64,000 bases of DNA from an uncultured Bacteroidia bacterium (GTDB lineage Bacteria > Bacteroidota > Bacteroidia > Bacteroidales > UBA932). A program made the translations under genes and the position numbers. How positions within the stretch are numbered: position 1 is the first letter of the stretch; each line of letters starts with the position of its first letter. The notes beneath the pieces are model-generated. The model saw nothing but the letters and a program-made list of their open reading frames with translations, did no database searches and was not told the DNA's origin. The stretch spans positions 62,001-126,000 of the forward strand of contig CACXPG010000005.1 of the NCBI GenBank assembly GCA_902769525.1, read 5' to 3'. This document shows positions 25,980 to 35,760 of the stretch, in pieces.

Positions 25980-27743
25980 ATGAGGCTTGTTTTTTCCATA
26001 TTTTCCGTGACATTGTGCCTGTTATGGAGTGTCACAGCATCCCGGGGCCAAAACCTTCGGCAGACAGCGGCCAGCGACTCCTGCATGATAGAGGCGTCGA
26101 TGGCTTTCAATCTGCACGACACTCAAAAGGCAACGGAGCTTTGCCGCAAGGCTCTTGAGTTCAACAGTAAAAACGATGCCGCCTATTATATGCTGGCGAA
26201 AATCGCCATAGGAGAGGGAGACTATCTCCAGGCGGAAAAGCAGCTCAGGGAAGCGGCCCAGATAGACAGCGCCAACTACTACTATATGGCTACCCTGGGA
26301 GCCATATATCTGCAGAACAACGATATCACTTCCGCCATAAAGCTTCACGAGTCGCTGATAAAGAATTTCCCCACTAAGCCGGACTCCTATGTGGCGCTGA
26401 TCAACCTCTATACGCCGAGGGGTCAGTCTGACAAGGCTCTGGAACTGGCCGACAAGCTGGAAAAGGCTATCGGCCCCAACGAGCAATCCACAATGGCCAG
26501 GTTCAAGGTCTATACTTCCAGAAGGGAGCACCAGAAAGCCATAGACGTGCTGGCAAAGGCAGATGAAATCACTCCAAACCAGATGTATGAAACCTACATC
26601 GCCGACCTCTATGCTGGTCTGGGAAAAGACTCTTCCGCGCTGGTGTATTACAGCAAGGCACTGGAAAACGACCCAGACTACATCCCCGCCCTTTACGGAA
26701 AGATGGAAACCTTCAGAAGGTACAAGAACTATCCGCTTTACCTGGCTTACCTGAAGTCTTTTCTTTCTAACCGCTACACCGGCGCGGACATAAAGAAAGA
26801 GCATCTGGAGGAGGTGCTGAAAGATCCTGTCTTCTACCAGCAGTACAGAAACGAAATGGCGGAGTGCATCGAGGAATACGCCGCTTCGGCCCCGGCTGAC
26901 AGCGCCGTTGCGATCTCCAGCGCCATAATGCTCTCCCGATACGGAGAGTTCCAGAAGGCAGGAAAGGTGCTTGACGGAATTCTGAAATATTATCCCGAGG
27001 ACCCTTACATCAGGAGAAACATGATGTCTTTCCTCTACAGCACGGAAAACTGGGAGAGGCTGGAAAGTTTTTCCGATTCAACGATGACGCTGTTTCCTGA
27101 CCAGGCGCCGGACCTTTTCCAGTTCAAGGCGTTCGCCGAGCTGAACCTGAAAAAGTTCAACGCCGCAATCCAGACTCTCCTGTCGCAGGAGAAGGCGGTA
27201 AAGAAGCTCAGGGACACTTCCACGCTTCTCCAGATTTATTCTCTGGTGGGAGATATGTACCACAGCAAGAATGACGACAAGACGGCCTTCAAGTATTATG
27301 ACAAGGCGCTCAAGATAGACCCGAAGAATCCTGGCGTGCTCAACAACTACGCCTGGTATCTGGCAACCGGCAGCACGGACAAAATTCCGGACAGGAAAAC
27401 TCTGCAGAAGGCTCTTTCCATGTCAAAGGCCGCCGTTGAGAACTCTTCCGGAGAATGGCATTACCTGGACACCTACGCCTGGGTGCTGTTTTTGAACGGA
27501 AACGTGGAGGAAGCCAAGAAATACATGCAGCAGGCTGTGGCTTACGGCGGGTCTGACGATTCCGGCATCCTTACCCGCTATTCAGACATACTGACCTCTG
27601 TCAAAGAATACGACCTGGCCCTGATGTACTACAAGAAAGCCCTGCTGAAGGCGGCAGAGAGCGGGGACCAGGCAGAGGTGGACAAGATAAGCGCAAGGAT
27701 CGAAAAGACGACAGCCCTGCAGCAGAACGAAAAAGGCAACTAG
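25980..27743 (+). CDS. Periplasmic tetratricopeptide-repeat protein
   Basis: A signal peptide (MRLVFSIFSVTLCLLWSVTASRG) is followed by about 560 residues of helical TPR units. Examples are AAYYMLAKIAIGEGDYLQAEKQLREA, YYMATLGAIYLQNNDITSAIK, TAFKYYDKALKIDPKNPGVLNNYAW and YLDTYAWVLFLNGNVEEAKKYM. Such proteins serve as protein-binding scaffolds. It sits six bases upstream of the EnvC-like gene, which suggests a joint role in the envelope or division, though no direct partner is identifiable. Confidence 0.85.
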   Translation: MRLVFSIFSVTLCLLWSVTASRGQNLRQTAASDSCMIEASMAFNLHDTQKATELCRKALEFNSKNDAAYYMLAKIAIGEGDYLQAEKQLREAAQIDSANYYYMATLGAIYLQNNDITSAIKLHESLIKNFPTKPDSYVALINLYTPRGQSDKALELADKLEKAIGPNEQSTMARFKVYTSRREHQKAIDVLAKADEITPNQMYETYIADLYAGLGKDSSALVYYSKALENDPDYIPALYGKMETFRRYKNYPLYLAYLKSFLSNRYTGADIKKEHLEEVLKDPVFYQQYRNEMAECIEEYAASAPADSAVAISSAIMLSRYGEFQKAGKVLDGILKYYPEDPYIRRNMMSFLYSTENWERLESFSDSTMTLFPDQAPDLFQFKAFAELNLKKFNAAIQTLLSQEKAVKKLRDTSTLLQIYSLVGDMYHSKNDDKTAFKYYDKALKIDPKNPGVLNNYAWYLATGSTDKIPDRKTLQKALSMSKAAVENSSGEWHYLDTYAWVLFLNGNVEEAKKYMQQAVAYGGSDDSGILTRYSDILTSVKEYDLALMYYKKALLKAAESGDQAEVDKISARIEKTTALQQNEKGN

Positions 27744-27749
27744 ACTGAT

Positions 27750-29012
27750 ATGAAACTCTGGCGGAAAACGGTATTTGCGGTTACGGCGGCTATGGCTGCC
27801 GCGCTTCTGACTGTCCCGTCAGCAGCCCTTGCACAGAACAAGACCATCGAGAGCAAAAAGAAGGAGGCCGGAAAACTCCAGGAAGACATCAAGTTCCTGG
27901 ACAAGCAGATTTCCGAGACCAAGAAGCAGAGGGAAAACACCCTCACAGAACTCAAGCTGATAAACAAGAAGGTCGATACCAGAAAAAAACTGATCGAGCG
28001 TCTGGAAGAAGACATCAAGAGGCAGAGCGACGAGATTTCCGGAAAAACCAGGGCCATCGAGATAATGAACGCCCGTCTGGATAGCCTCAGGGCCGCCTAC
28101 AAGAGGATGATAATCAAGGCTTACCGCAACCGCGACACCCGGAAGTGGTTTATGTACATCATTGCCAGCGAAAATGTCGAGCAGGGTTATCGCCGATGGA
28201 GCTACCTCAAGAAATACTCCGCCTCCCTGTCCGAAATGGCAAGGCAGATAAGGGAAGACACCAGAAGAATGGAGGGAGAGAGAAGCGAACTGTCACATCT
28301 CCAGGCCGAGAAGATAAAAGACCAGCAGGCTACAACCGAAGAGTACAACAAGCTCAAGAAAGACCAGGACAAGAGCAAGGCCTACGCCAACACTCTCGCC
28401 AGGCAGCAGAAAAAGTACACCCAGGAACTCCAGAAGAAAAAGCAGCAGGCAGACCGCCTGAGCAAGGAGATTGAACGCCTTATTTCCCAGGCTATTGCGG
28501 CGGAAAGAAAAAAGGCGGCCGAGGCTGCCAAAAAAAGCGGCGCTTCCAAAAGCGGGTCTTCCGGCAAGACATACGCCGAGACTCCAGAAAGCGCAAAGCT
28601 CAGCGGTTCTTTCGAAAGCAACAAGGGCAATATTCCTTGGCCTGTGAAGAAGGGCATGATAGTGGAAGGCTTCGGCTCTCATCCGCATCCGACCATAAAG
28701 GGAGTGACTCTTCCGTTCAACAACGGAGTCAACATATCTGTGCCTAAGGGAAGCCAGGTCTACAGCGTATTCGAAGGAGTGGTCAAGCAGATTATAGTTA
28801 TACCAGGTTACAGCCACTGCGTGCTTATTGAACACGGCAAGTTCTTCACCTTCTACTGCAAGCTGGGGAAGGTAAGCGTAAAGAGCGGCCAGAAAGTGGC
28901 CCAGGGAACTGTCATAGGAACGATTGACAGCAACCAGGAAAGCCCGGAGATACACTTCGAGCTTTGGAACGGGACACAGAAACAGAATCCTGAAAACTGG
29001 CTCAAGAAATAA
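27750..29012 (+). CDS. EnvC-like murein hydrolase activator with degenerate LytM domain
   Basis: The 420-residue protein has a signal peptide (to about residue 28), a long Lys/Glu-rich coiled coil (about 30-265), a low-complexity spacer and a C-terminal M23/LytM fold (from about 290). The zinc-site HxGxD of active M23 peptidases is replaced by N324-N-G-V-N328, and the usual HLH is EIHFEL, so it should not cut peptidoglycan itself. That is the state of EnvC and NlpD, which activate amidases. Coupled to the TPR gene; ends one base before the convergent kinase gene. Confidence 0.85.
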   Translation: MKLWRKTVFAVTAAMAAALLTVPSAALAQNKTIESKKKEAGKLQEDIKFLDKQISETKKQRENTLTELKLINKKVDTRKKLIERLEEDIKRQSDEISGKTRAIEIMNARLDSLRAAYKRMIIKAYRNRDTRKWFMYIIASENVEQGYRRWSYLKKYSASLSEMARQIREDTRRMEGERSELSHLQAEKIKDQQATTEEYNKLKKDQDKSKAYANTLARQQKKYTQELQKKKQQADRLSKEIERLISQAIAAERKKAAEAAKKSGASKSGSSGKTYAETPESAKLSGSFESNKGNIPWPVKKGMIVEGFGSHPHPTIKGVTLPFNNGVNISVPKGSQVYSVFEGVVKQIIVIPGYSHCVLIEHGKFFTFYCKLGKVSVKSGQKVAQGTVIGTIDSNQESPEIHFELWNGTQKQNPENWLKK

Positions 29013-29633
29013 CTATTCCGTAAACAGTCCGCCCAGTTCAGCCTGTATGGCGTCAATGATGGAACTCAAGTCCTTGGGATTGTTCTGGAAATCCAGCTTG
29101 TCCACATCGATAATCAGAAGCTTGCCGTCCTTATAGTTCTCGGCCCACTCTTCATAGAGGTCGTTCAGGCCCTTGAGATAATCCAGGCGTATACCCTCCT
29201 CGTACTTGCGGCCCCTCTTCTGGATGTTGGACACAAGATGCTCTATGGAAGAACGCAGATAAATCATCAAATCAGGCGGCTGCACCAGAGAAATCATCAG
29301 AGAGAACAGGTCTTTGTAGTTCTGGTAGTCTCTGGTAGGCATCAGCCCCATCTTGTGGAGGTTTGGCGCGAACACGCAGGAATCCTCGTAGATTGTCCTG
29401 TCCTGGATGACATTGTCTTTGGAATTCCGGATGTTGACCACCTCCTGGAATCTCTTGTTCAGAAAATAGATCTGAAGGTTGAACGACCAGCGAGGCATGT
29501 CGTTGTAGAAGTCTTCCAGATAAGGGTTGTTGTCAACCGGTTCATACTTTGGGACCCAGCCCAGATTCTTCGCCAGCAGCCCTGTCAGTGTAGTCTTTCC
29601 GCTGCCAATGTTTCCTGCGATTCCGATATGCAT
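29013..29633 (-). CDS. Deoxynucleoside kinase (dNK family)
   Basis: The product is 206 residues from ATG 29633 (MHIGIAGNIGSGKTT). An upstream TTG opening to 29666 runs through the promoter box and is rejected. Motifs are Walker A GNIGSGKTTL, EPVDNNPYLEDFY, the QDRTIYEDSCVF catalytic DR segment, and lid RGRKYEEGI. Enzymes of this family phosphorylate deoxyadenosine, deoxyguanosine or deoxycytidine for nucleotide salvage. The exact specificity cannot be told. It is divergent from pcm. Confidence 0.9.
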   Translation of the reverse strand: MHIGIAGNIGSGKTTLTGLLAKNLGWVPKYEPVDNNPYLEDFYNDMPRWSFNLQIYFLNKRFQEVVNIRNSKDNVIQDRTIYEDSCVFAPNLHKMGLMPTRDYQNYKDLFSLMISLVQPPDLMIYLRSSIEHLVSNIQKRGRKYEEGIRLDYLKGLNDLYEEWAENYKDGKLLIIDVDKLDFQNNPKDLSSIIDAIQAELGGLFTE

Positions 29634-29654
29634 AGCTATTGATTGAAGTTTAAG

Positions 29655-29685
29655 CAAATTTAGCAATAATCTTGTACAACATCAA
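29655..29685 (-). promoter_or_regulatory. Bacteroidota-type promoter for the deoxynucleoside kinase
   Basis: Minus strand: -7 box TAAATTTG (plus-strand 29655-29662) with TTG (plus-strand CAA 29683-29685) 20 bases upstream, near the TTTG-N19-21-TAnnTTTG consensus. The expected start is about 15 bases before the ATG at 29633, and this decides the choice of that start codon. Confidence 0.55.
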
Positions 29686-29718
29686 CACGGGCGTTAAATA
29701 AATTCAACGCAGATTCGT

Positions 29719-29726
29719 TAAATTTG
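29719..29726 (+). promoter_or_regulatory. Candidate -7 box TAAATTTG for the pcm-MBL-uvrA unit
   Basis: TAAATTTG ends six bases before the ATG at 29733, implying a near-leaderless message. No TTTG at proper spacing is present. It forms a divergent pair with the kinase promoter. Confidence 0.4.
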
Positions 29727-29732
29727 CAGCCA

Positions 29733-30479
29733 ATGAGCATCGGCGACAAAGACACTTTGCTTTTTAAGGGCAGAAGGAGCATTCTGGAGCGGCAGCTTAA
29801 ATCCTGCGGCATATTCAACGATAAGGTGCTGAAAGCCATCGGGGCTGTTCCCAGACACCTTTTCGTGCAGAAAGGGCTGGAGGACCAGGCATATCTGGAC
29901 ACTCCGGTAGCCATAGAGGCCGGGCAGACTATATCCAAGCCCTCCACCGTGGCTCTCCAGACACAGCTTCTGGAACTAAAGCCGGGAGACAAGATTCTGG
30001 AAATAGGAACCGGATGCGGCTACCAGAGCGCTGTGCTTTTCTACCTCGGCGCTAATGTCTATTCAATCGAAAGGCAGGAAGACCTTTTCCGCCAGGCAGA
30101 GAAGAACCTCTCTCAGGCAGGATACCTGTTCCCCGATGAAGAGCAGACCCTGTCCACGTCTTCAAAGATAGTGTCCGGAAAACTCCATCTTTATCTGGGA
30201 GACGGCTTTGCCGGGCTGGAGGAGGAAGCTCCGTTCGACGGCATAGTGGTAACCTGCGGAGCGCCGGAAGTGCCCGCCTCTCTTCTCAAGCAACTCAAGC
30301 CTGGAGGAAGGCTGGTCATACCGGTAGACGAAAAGGAAGGTGAAAAGACGGGGCAGAAAAAGCAAATCCTGAAAGTGATTGTCAAGACGCCGGACGGAAA
30401 GTTCAAGGCCAGAAACGTCTCCAAAATGAGTTTTGTTCCAATGCTCAAGGGTGTGAAAAGAAAAAAGCCAAGACAATGA
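29733..30479 (+). CDS. pcm: Protein-L-isoaspartate O-methyltransferase
   Basis: Pcm repairs isoaspartyl residues in aged proteins with S-adenosylmethionine. From ATG 29733 (248 residues) it shows VPRHLFVQKGLEDQAYLDTPVAIEAGQTISKPSTVALQ, motif I LEIGTGCGYQSAVL, VYSIERQEDL and the C-terminal LKPGGRLVIPV. The TTG nine bases upstream is inside the promoter box and is rejected. It overlaps the MBL gene by ATGA. Confidence 0.93.
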   Translation: MSIGDKDTLLFKGRRSILERQLKSCGIFNDKVLKAIGAVPRHLFVQKGLEDQAYLDTPVAIEAGQTISKPSTVALQTQLLELKPGDKILEIGTGCGYQSAVLFYLGANVYSIERQEDLFRQAEKNLSQAGYLFPDEEQTLSTSSKIVSGKLHLYLGDGFAGLEEEAPFDGIVVTCGAPEVPASLLKQLKPGGRLVIPVDEKEGEKTGQKKQILKVIVKTPDGKFKARNVSKMSFVPMLKGVKRKKPRQ

Positions 30480-31150
30480 TAAAAGTCAAACAGTTTTACC
30501 TGAACGAGCTGAGAGAGTGCTGCTACATTCTTTCAGACCAGACCAAAGAATGCGTGATAGTCGACCCGGGCATCAGCAGCAAGAGCGAACAGGACAGGAT
30601 TGTAAAGTACATCGCCTCCGAAGGGCTGAAGCCTGTCAAGCTGCTTTGCACCCACGGCCACTTTGACCACGTCATGGGCAACCGATTCATTACAGACACA
30701 TACAGTATCCCGACATATATCCACCCTTCAGACAAGGAACTTCTGAAAGTGGCAAAAAACACCTGCCTTCTGTTCTCCATCGCGATAAAGGAGCCTTCTC
30801 TTGAAACCAGAGACCTGGCAGACGGAGACTGCGTGACTTTCGGAAATTCGTCGCTGAAGGTGATATCCACTCCAGGCCATACCTGGGGAAGCGTCCTGTT
30901 CTACAGCCCTGAAGAGAAAATGTGCTTTACCGGAGACACCCTGTTTGCCGGAAGCTGCGGAAGGACAGACCTTCCGGAGGGCGACAGCAAGGCTATGTAC
31001 AATTCTCTGGTCAAGATTATTGCCGGGACAATCAGTCCAGATACCACAATCTGGCCGGGACACGGCCCTGATACAACTATGGAAGAAGAGCTTGCGCACA
31101 ACCCTTACTTGAGGGAAGATGTCTGGAGAGGATTCAACCTGGATTTTTAA
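30476..31150 (+). CDS. Metallo-beta-lactamase-fold hydrolase (glyoxalase II-like)
   Basis: The 224-residue protein has the MBL zinc motif THGHFDHVMGN (HxHxDH), then STPGHTWGS, CFTGDTLFAGSCGRTD and a final IWPGHGPDT. This matches the YcbL/glyoxalase-II branch that hydrolyses thioesters such as S-lactoylglutathione-like compounds. The actual substrate in this organism is unknown. Coupled by overlap to pcm upstream and uvrA downstream. Confidence 0.88.
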   Translation: MIKVKQFYLNELRECCYILSDQTKECVIVDPGISSKSEQDRIVKYIASEGLKPVKLLCTHGHFDHVMGNRFITDTYSIPTYIHPSDKELLKVAKNTCLLFSIAIKEPSLETRDLADGDCVTFGNSSLKVISTPGHTWGSVLFYSPEEKMCFTGDTLFAGSCGRTDLPEGDSKAMYNSLVKIIAGTISPDTTIWPGHGPDTTMEEELAHNPYLREDVWRGFNLDF

Positions 31151-33993
31151 TGGACAGCATAGAGGTCATAGGAGCAAAAGAACACAACCTGAAGGGGATA
31201 GACGTGACCATCCCCAGGGGAAAGTTCGTGGTAATAACCGGTCTTAGCGGAAGCGGAAAGTCTTCCCTGGCTTTCGACACCATATACGCTGAAGGCCAGA
31301 GGCGCTATATGGAAACCCTGTCGGCATACGCCAGGCAGTTTATCGGCATACTGGAAAGGCCAAAGGTGGAGAGCATCACAGGCCTCAGCCCTATCATCGC
31401 CATAGAACAGAAAACCACCGGCAGCAATCCCCGCTCAACCGTGGGCACAATCACCGAGATCTATGACTTTCTCAGGCTGCTTTACGCCAGGGCGTCTGAC
31501 GCCTATTCGCCGATAACCGGCAAAAAGCTTGTAAAGCACACTGCCGAACAAATCACAAACCTGATAATCAGCGAATACAGCAAGCAGAAATGCTATCTGC
31601 TGGCTCCGCTTGTAATCGGCAGAAAAGGCCATTACAAAGAACTTCTGGACGGACTTCTGAAAAAAGGGTTCACCCAGGTAAGAATCGACGGAAAACTCTA
31701 CGAGCTGGCGGACGTAAAGCCGCTTGACAGGTACAAAGTCCATTTCATAGAGCTGGTGGTGGACAAGATCATTCCTTCCGAAGAAGACGCCAAGAGAATC
31801 TACACATCGGTGAACACCGCTCTGGAAAGAGGCAAGGGAACGGTAGCCATTATAAGGCTCGGAAAGGAAGATGAACAGATGAGGTTCTTCTCCATGCACC
31901 TGACCGACGCCGAGAGCGGAGAGTCTCTTCCCGAGCCTGCGCCTTTCACTTTCTCCTTCAACTCTCCGCAGGGAGCCTGCCCTGTCTGCAAAGGCCTGGG
32001 CTACATAACCCGGATAGACCTTGACAGGATAATCCCCGACCCTTCAAAGTCCATAAACGGAGGAGGCATAATCCCGATTGGCAAATACCGCGACTGCGAC
32101 ACTTTCAAGGTGCTGGAAGCGATGGCAAAAAAATATGACTTCTCCCTCAACACTCCTGTCAGAGACCTTCCAGAAGACGTGATGAACATGATTCTCTATG
32201 GAACCCAGGAACTGTTCAGAGTCAGCCTTTCAGACGGAACGCTGCTCGCTTCTTTCCCGGGAGCGGCCGCCAAGATGCGCCAGAGCGAGGAAGAGGAGGA
32301 GGTTGACAGCAAGAAGAAAGACCAGCTCAAAGAAAGGTACATAGAAGAGATCCCGTGCCCGGAATGCGGCGGCACAAGACTCAAGAAAGAGGCCCTGTAC
32401 TTCAAGATAGACGGCAAGGACATAGCCCAGGTTGCGGCTATGGACATATCCACCCTCAAGCAGTGGATCGAAAATCTTCCTAAGGTGCTGGACAAAAGGC
32501 AGAACACCATCGCCAGAGACATAATAAAGGAACTCAGGGACAGAGTAGGGTTCCTTAGCGCCGTTGGACTGGACTACCTCTCTCTGGACCGCGGGACTTC
32601 CTCCCTGAGCGGAGGCGAGAGCCAGAGAATAAGGCTCGCCACCCAAATAGGCAGCAAACTGGTAAATGTGCTCTACATACTGGACGAGCCGAGCATCGGC
32701 CTTCACCAGAGAGACAACATAAAGCTGATTAACTCTCTCAAGCAGCTCCGCGAAGAGGGCAACTCGGTCATGGTGGTAGAGCACGACGCGGAAACGATGC
32801 TCAGCTGCGACCGGCTGATCGACCTGGGCCCCGGAGCCGGAGACAAAGGCGGAGAACTTCTTTTCAGCCTCACCCCTTCTGAACTGAAGAAAATGCCGGT
32901 GGCAAAGGTCAGAAAGCTGGGCAGCCTGACAGCCGAATACTTGAGGGGGCTTAAGAAAATCGGGATACCGGAACAAAGGCGCAAGGGAAACGGCAAGTTC
33001 CTCTCCCTGAGTGGAGCTTCCGGCAACAACCTCAAGGGCGTGAACCTGAAAGTTCCGCTGGGATGCCTGGTGGGCGTGAGCGGAGTGAGCGGAAGCGGAA
33101 AATCATCGCTGATAAACCAGACGCTGATGCCAATACTGACAAACCACTTCTACCGCGCTCTGGACAGGCCGCTGCCTTACAAGAGCATTGAGGGGCTTGA
33201 GAATATAGACAAGGTGATTGTCGTGGACCAGGCCCCTATCGGGAGGACTCCGCGCTCCAACCCGGCAACTTACGTGAACGTGTTCTCCGATATCAGGAAA
33301 CTCTTCGAAAAGACACCGGACGCCCAGATAAGAGGCTTCAAGGCCGGAAGGTTCTCCTTCAACACCAAAGGCGGAAGATGCGAGGTCTGCAAGGGAGCCG
33401 GTGTGGAAACCATCGAGATGCACTATCTGCCAAGCGTCTATGTCACCTGCAAGGAATGCCGCGGCAAGAGATACAATTCGGAAACGCTGGAAGTCAAGTA
33501 CAAGGGCAAGAATATAAATGACGTTCTGGAAATGACCATCAGCGAAGCCACAAAGTTCTTCTCGTCCATCCCGTCCATTTACCCAAAGCTCAAGGCGATG
33601 GAAGACGTGGGCCTGGGCTATGTGAAACTTGGCCAGCCGTCCACCACCCTCAGCGGCGGAGAGAGCCAGAGAGTGAAGCTTGCGGCCGAGCTTTCCAGGA
33701 AAGACACCGGAAATTCAATATTCCTTCTGGACGAGCCTACCACCGGCCTCCATTTTGAAGACATCAAGGTGCTGCTGGGAGTGCTCCAGAAAATTGTGGA
33801 CAAAGGCAACACGATCATCGTGATAGAACACAATCTGGATGTTCTCAAAAGTGTTGACTACCTGATAGACATGGGTCCGGAAGGAGGACAGGGCGGAGGA
33901 CGCATAATCGCCGAGGGAACTCCTGAACAGATAGCCGTTAACCCCGCCAGCGTGACCGGGGAATACCTGAAAGAAATTCTCAATTCAAAATAG
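31150..33993 (+). CDS. uvrA: Excinuclease ABC subunit A
   Basis: UvrA recognises bulky DNA lesions in nucleotide excision repair. The 947-residue protein has two ABC modules: Walker A ITGLSGSGKSSLAFDTIYAEGQRRY near the start and VSGVSGSGKSSLI in the second half, with signatures SLSGGESQRIRLATQIG and TLSGGESQRVKLAAELS. Zinc-finger cysteines are visible in CPVCKGLGY, CPECGGTRL and CEVCKGAG...CKECRGKRY. Length is normal. Its start overlaps the MBL stop by one base. Confidence 0.97.
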   Translation: MDSIEVIGAKEHNLKGIDVTIPRGKFVVITGLSGSGKSSLAFDTIYAEGQRRYMETLSAYARQFIGILERPKVESITGLSPIIAIEQKTTGSNPRSTVGTITEIYDFLRLLYARASDAYSPITGKKLVKHTAEQITNLIISEYSKQKCYLLAPLVIGRKGHYKELLDGLLKKGFTQVRIDGKLYELADVKPLDRYKVHFIELVVDKIIPSEEDAKRIYTSVNTALERGKGTVAIIRLGKEDEQMRFFSMHLTDAESGESLPEPAPFTFSFNSPQGACPVCKGLGYITRIDLDRIIPDPSKSINGGGIIPIGKYRDCDTFKVLEAMAKKYDFSLNTPVRDLPEDVMNMILYGTQELFRVSLSDGTLLASFPGAAAKMRQSEEEEEVDSKKKDQLKERYIEEIPCPECGGTRLKKEALYFKIDGKDIAQVAAMDISTLKQWIENLPKVLDKRQNTIARDIIKELRDRVGFLSAVGLDYLSLDRGTSSLSGGESQRIRLATQIGSKLVNVLYILDEPSIGLHQRDNIKLINSLKQLREEGNSVMVVEHDAETMLSCDRLIDLGPGAGDKGGELLFSLTPSELKKMPVAKVRKLGSLTAEYLRGLKKIGIPEQRRKGNGKFLSLSGASGNNLKGVNLKVPLGCLVGVSGVSGSGKSSLINQTLMPILTNHFYRALDRPLPYKSIEGLENIDKVIVVDQAPIGRTPRSNPATYVNVFSDIRKLFEKTPDAQIRGFKAGRFSFNTKGGRCEVCKGAGVETIEMHYLPSVYVTCKECRGKRYNSETLEVKYKGKNINDVLEMTISEATKFFSSIPSIYPKLKAMEDVGLGYVKLGQPSTTLSGGESQRVKLAAELSRKDTGNSIFLLDEPTTGLHFEDIKVLLGVLQKIVDKGNTIIVIEHNLDVLKSVDYLIDMGPEGGQGGGRIIAEGTPEQIAVNPASVTGEYLKEILNSK

Positions 33994-34034
33994 ATTTATA
34001 ACTTAGCGTTCTGCAAACAATAAAGACACTAGAG

Positions 34035-35726
34035 ATGGAACAGGTCAGAGTATATTGCTCAAACAACAATAAGTATTACGAAGTTGCAGCCGGTACCAGC
34101 CTGAAAGAGCTGCTGAAAATCATAGATTACGACTGGAACAACATGAACGTGCTGGCGGCCTATGTCAACCACGACCTTAAAGAACTGGGAACCCAGCTTT
34201 ATCTTGCCTCCACGATTCATTTCATAACATACCGCAGCGCAGACGGAAGAAGGTGCTATAACCGTTCTCTTAACTTCCTTTGCCAGAAAGTTATACACGA
34301 CCTGTTCCCGGACCGCATCCTGTGCATGGACTATCATCTTCCGAACGGCCAGTACGGAGAGCTCAGGTCTAAGGACGATTTCTCCAAGACCATTCCGATG
34401 ACGGAAGAAGAACTCGGCGCCATCAAGAAGAAGATGTGGGAACTTGTCAAGAAAGACATTCCGTTCATCAAGACCAAGAGAACGAACTCCAGCGCGATCA
34501 ACCTCTTCCGCGAACACGGACAGAACGCCAAGGCGCGCCTGACAGAGATGACTGGAGACTTCTTTGTAACCCTTTATTATATGGATGGTTACGGAGACTA
34601 CTTCTACGGCCCGATGGTATATTCCACGGGAGACCTGGACAGATGGAGCATCAAGCTTTACAGCGACGGATTCTGCCTTCAGTCTCCGGAACCGGAAGCT
34701 CCCTATAACCTTCCTCAGCAGAAATACCAGAAAAAGCTGGCGGATATATTCGAGGAATACAGCAACTGGTGCAACGTATTGGGAGTAAGGGATATCGCCA
34801 CAGTGAACGAAGCCATAAACAAGGGCTACGGCAAAATCGCCATCTCCATTTGCGAGGCTCTTCACGAAAGAAAATACGCCAGGATCGCGGACAAGATAGG
34901 AGAGAGAAGAGACGATGTCAAGATAGTGCTGATTGCCGGCCCGTCTTCTTCAGGAAAAACCACAACTTCCAAGAGAATCGCCCTCCAGATGAAGATACTT
35001 GGATTGAATCCGGTGGTTCTCGGAATGGATGACTACTTTGTAGACAGGGAGCTTACACCAAAGGACGAAAAGGGAGAATATGATTTTGAAAGCGTCTATG
35101 CCCTCAACCTTGATATGCTCAACGACCATCTTTCCAAACTGCTCAACGGAGAGGAAGTGAGGATGCCGAAGTTCGATTTCCAGACAGGAAAGAGCACCTT
35201 TTCAGACAACTCCATAAAGCTCAAAGACGGAGACGTGCTGATCATGGAGGGTATTCACGCCCTGAATCCGGTTCTTACTGAAAGGATTCCGGATGAAAGA
35301 AAATTCAAGGTTTACGCCTCTGCCCTGACCTCTCTCTCAATCGACGAGAACAACTATATTTCAACCACGGACAACCGAATGCTCAGGCGTATGGTCAGAG
35401 ACCATTTCTTCCGTGGATACAGTGCCGATGAAACCATCATGCGCTGGCCGAGCGTAATTGCCGGGGAGAGGAAGAACATCTTCCCTTACCAGGAAAACGC
35501 AGACATTATGTTCAACGCATCCCTGCTCTACGAACTGCCTCTGCTCAAGTATTTTGCAGAGCCGCTTCTAAGAAGGATATCTCCAATGAGCTACGCCTAT
35601 GCGGAAAGCCTGAGGCTGCTTAACTTCCTCGGCCGTATGGTTGCCCTTTCTCCTGAAGAAATGAAGGCGGTTCCGCCGACATCCGTCCTGAGGGAATTCA
35701 TCGGCGACAGCGTGTTTACCTATTGA
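34035..35726 (+). CDS. Nucleoside kinase with N-terminal TGS/ThrRS-like region
   Basis: The 563-residue protein combines an N-terminal ubiquitin-like TGS region and a ThrRS second-domain-like part (about 1-230, including FLCQKVIHDLFPD) with a C-terminal uridine-kinase/phosphoribulokinase P-loop domain. That domain has IAGPSSSGKTTTSKRIA near residue 303, GMDDYFVDRELTPKDEKGEYDFES and LIMEGIHALNP. This fused form is common in Bacteroidota and Firmicutes and is annotated as a nucleoside kinase, with substrate unproven here. It starts 41 bases after uvrA. Confidence 0.85.
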   Translation: MEQVRVYCSNNNKYYEVAAGTSLKELLKIIDYDWNNMNVLAAYVNHDLKELGTQLYLASTIHFITYRSADGRRCYNRSLNFLCQKVIHDLFPDRILCMDYHLPNGQYGELRSKDDFSKTIPMTEEELGAIKKKMWELVKKDIPFIKTKRTNSSAINLFREHGQNAKARLTEMTGDFFVTLYYMDGYGDYFYGPMVYSTGDLDRWSIKLYSDGFCLQSPEPEAPYNLPQQKYQKKLADIFEEYSNWCNVLGVRDIATVNEAINKGYGKIAISICEALHERKYARIADKIGERRDDVKIVLIAGPSSSGKTTTSKRIALQMKILGLNPVVLGMDDYFVDRELTPKDEKGEYDFESVYALNLDMLNDHLSKLLNGEEVRMPKFDFQTGKSTFSDNSIKLKDGDVLIMEGIHALNPVLTERIPDERKFKVYASALTSLSIDENNYISTTDNRMLRRMVRDHFFRGYSADETIMRWPSVIAGERKNIFPYQENADIMFNASLLYELPLLKYFAEPLLRRISPMSYAYAESLRLLNFLGRMVALSPEEMKAVPPTSVLREFIGDSVFTY

Positions 35727-35730
35727 TGGA

Positions 35731-35760
35731 GGAATAACGGTTTCCAGCCGGCGTTATCCC
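35731..35760. terminator. Possible bidirectional terminator hairpin between convergent genes
   Basis: GGAATAACG (35731-35739) can pair with CGTTATCCC (35752-35760) over nine positions with one mismatch, between the kinase stop and the response-regulator stop. The 12-base loop is long and no T-run follows, so the assignment is tentative. Confidence 0.4.

Noticed and set aside
29634-29666. Upstream TTG start for the deoxynucleoside kinase
   Set aside because: It would place the start inside the TAAATTTG promoter box and add 11 residues before the conserved MHIGIAGN start.
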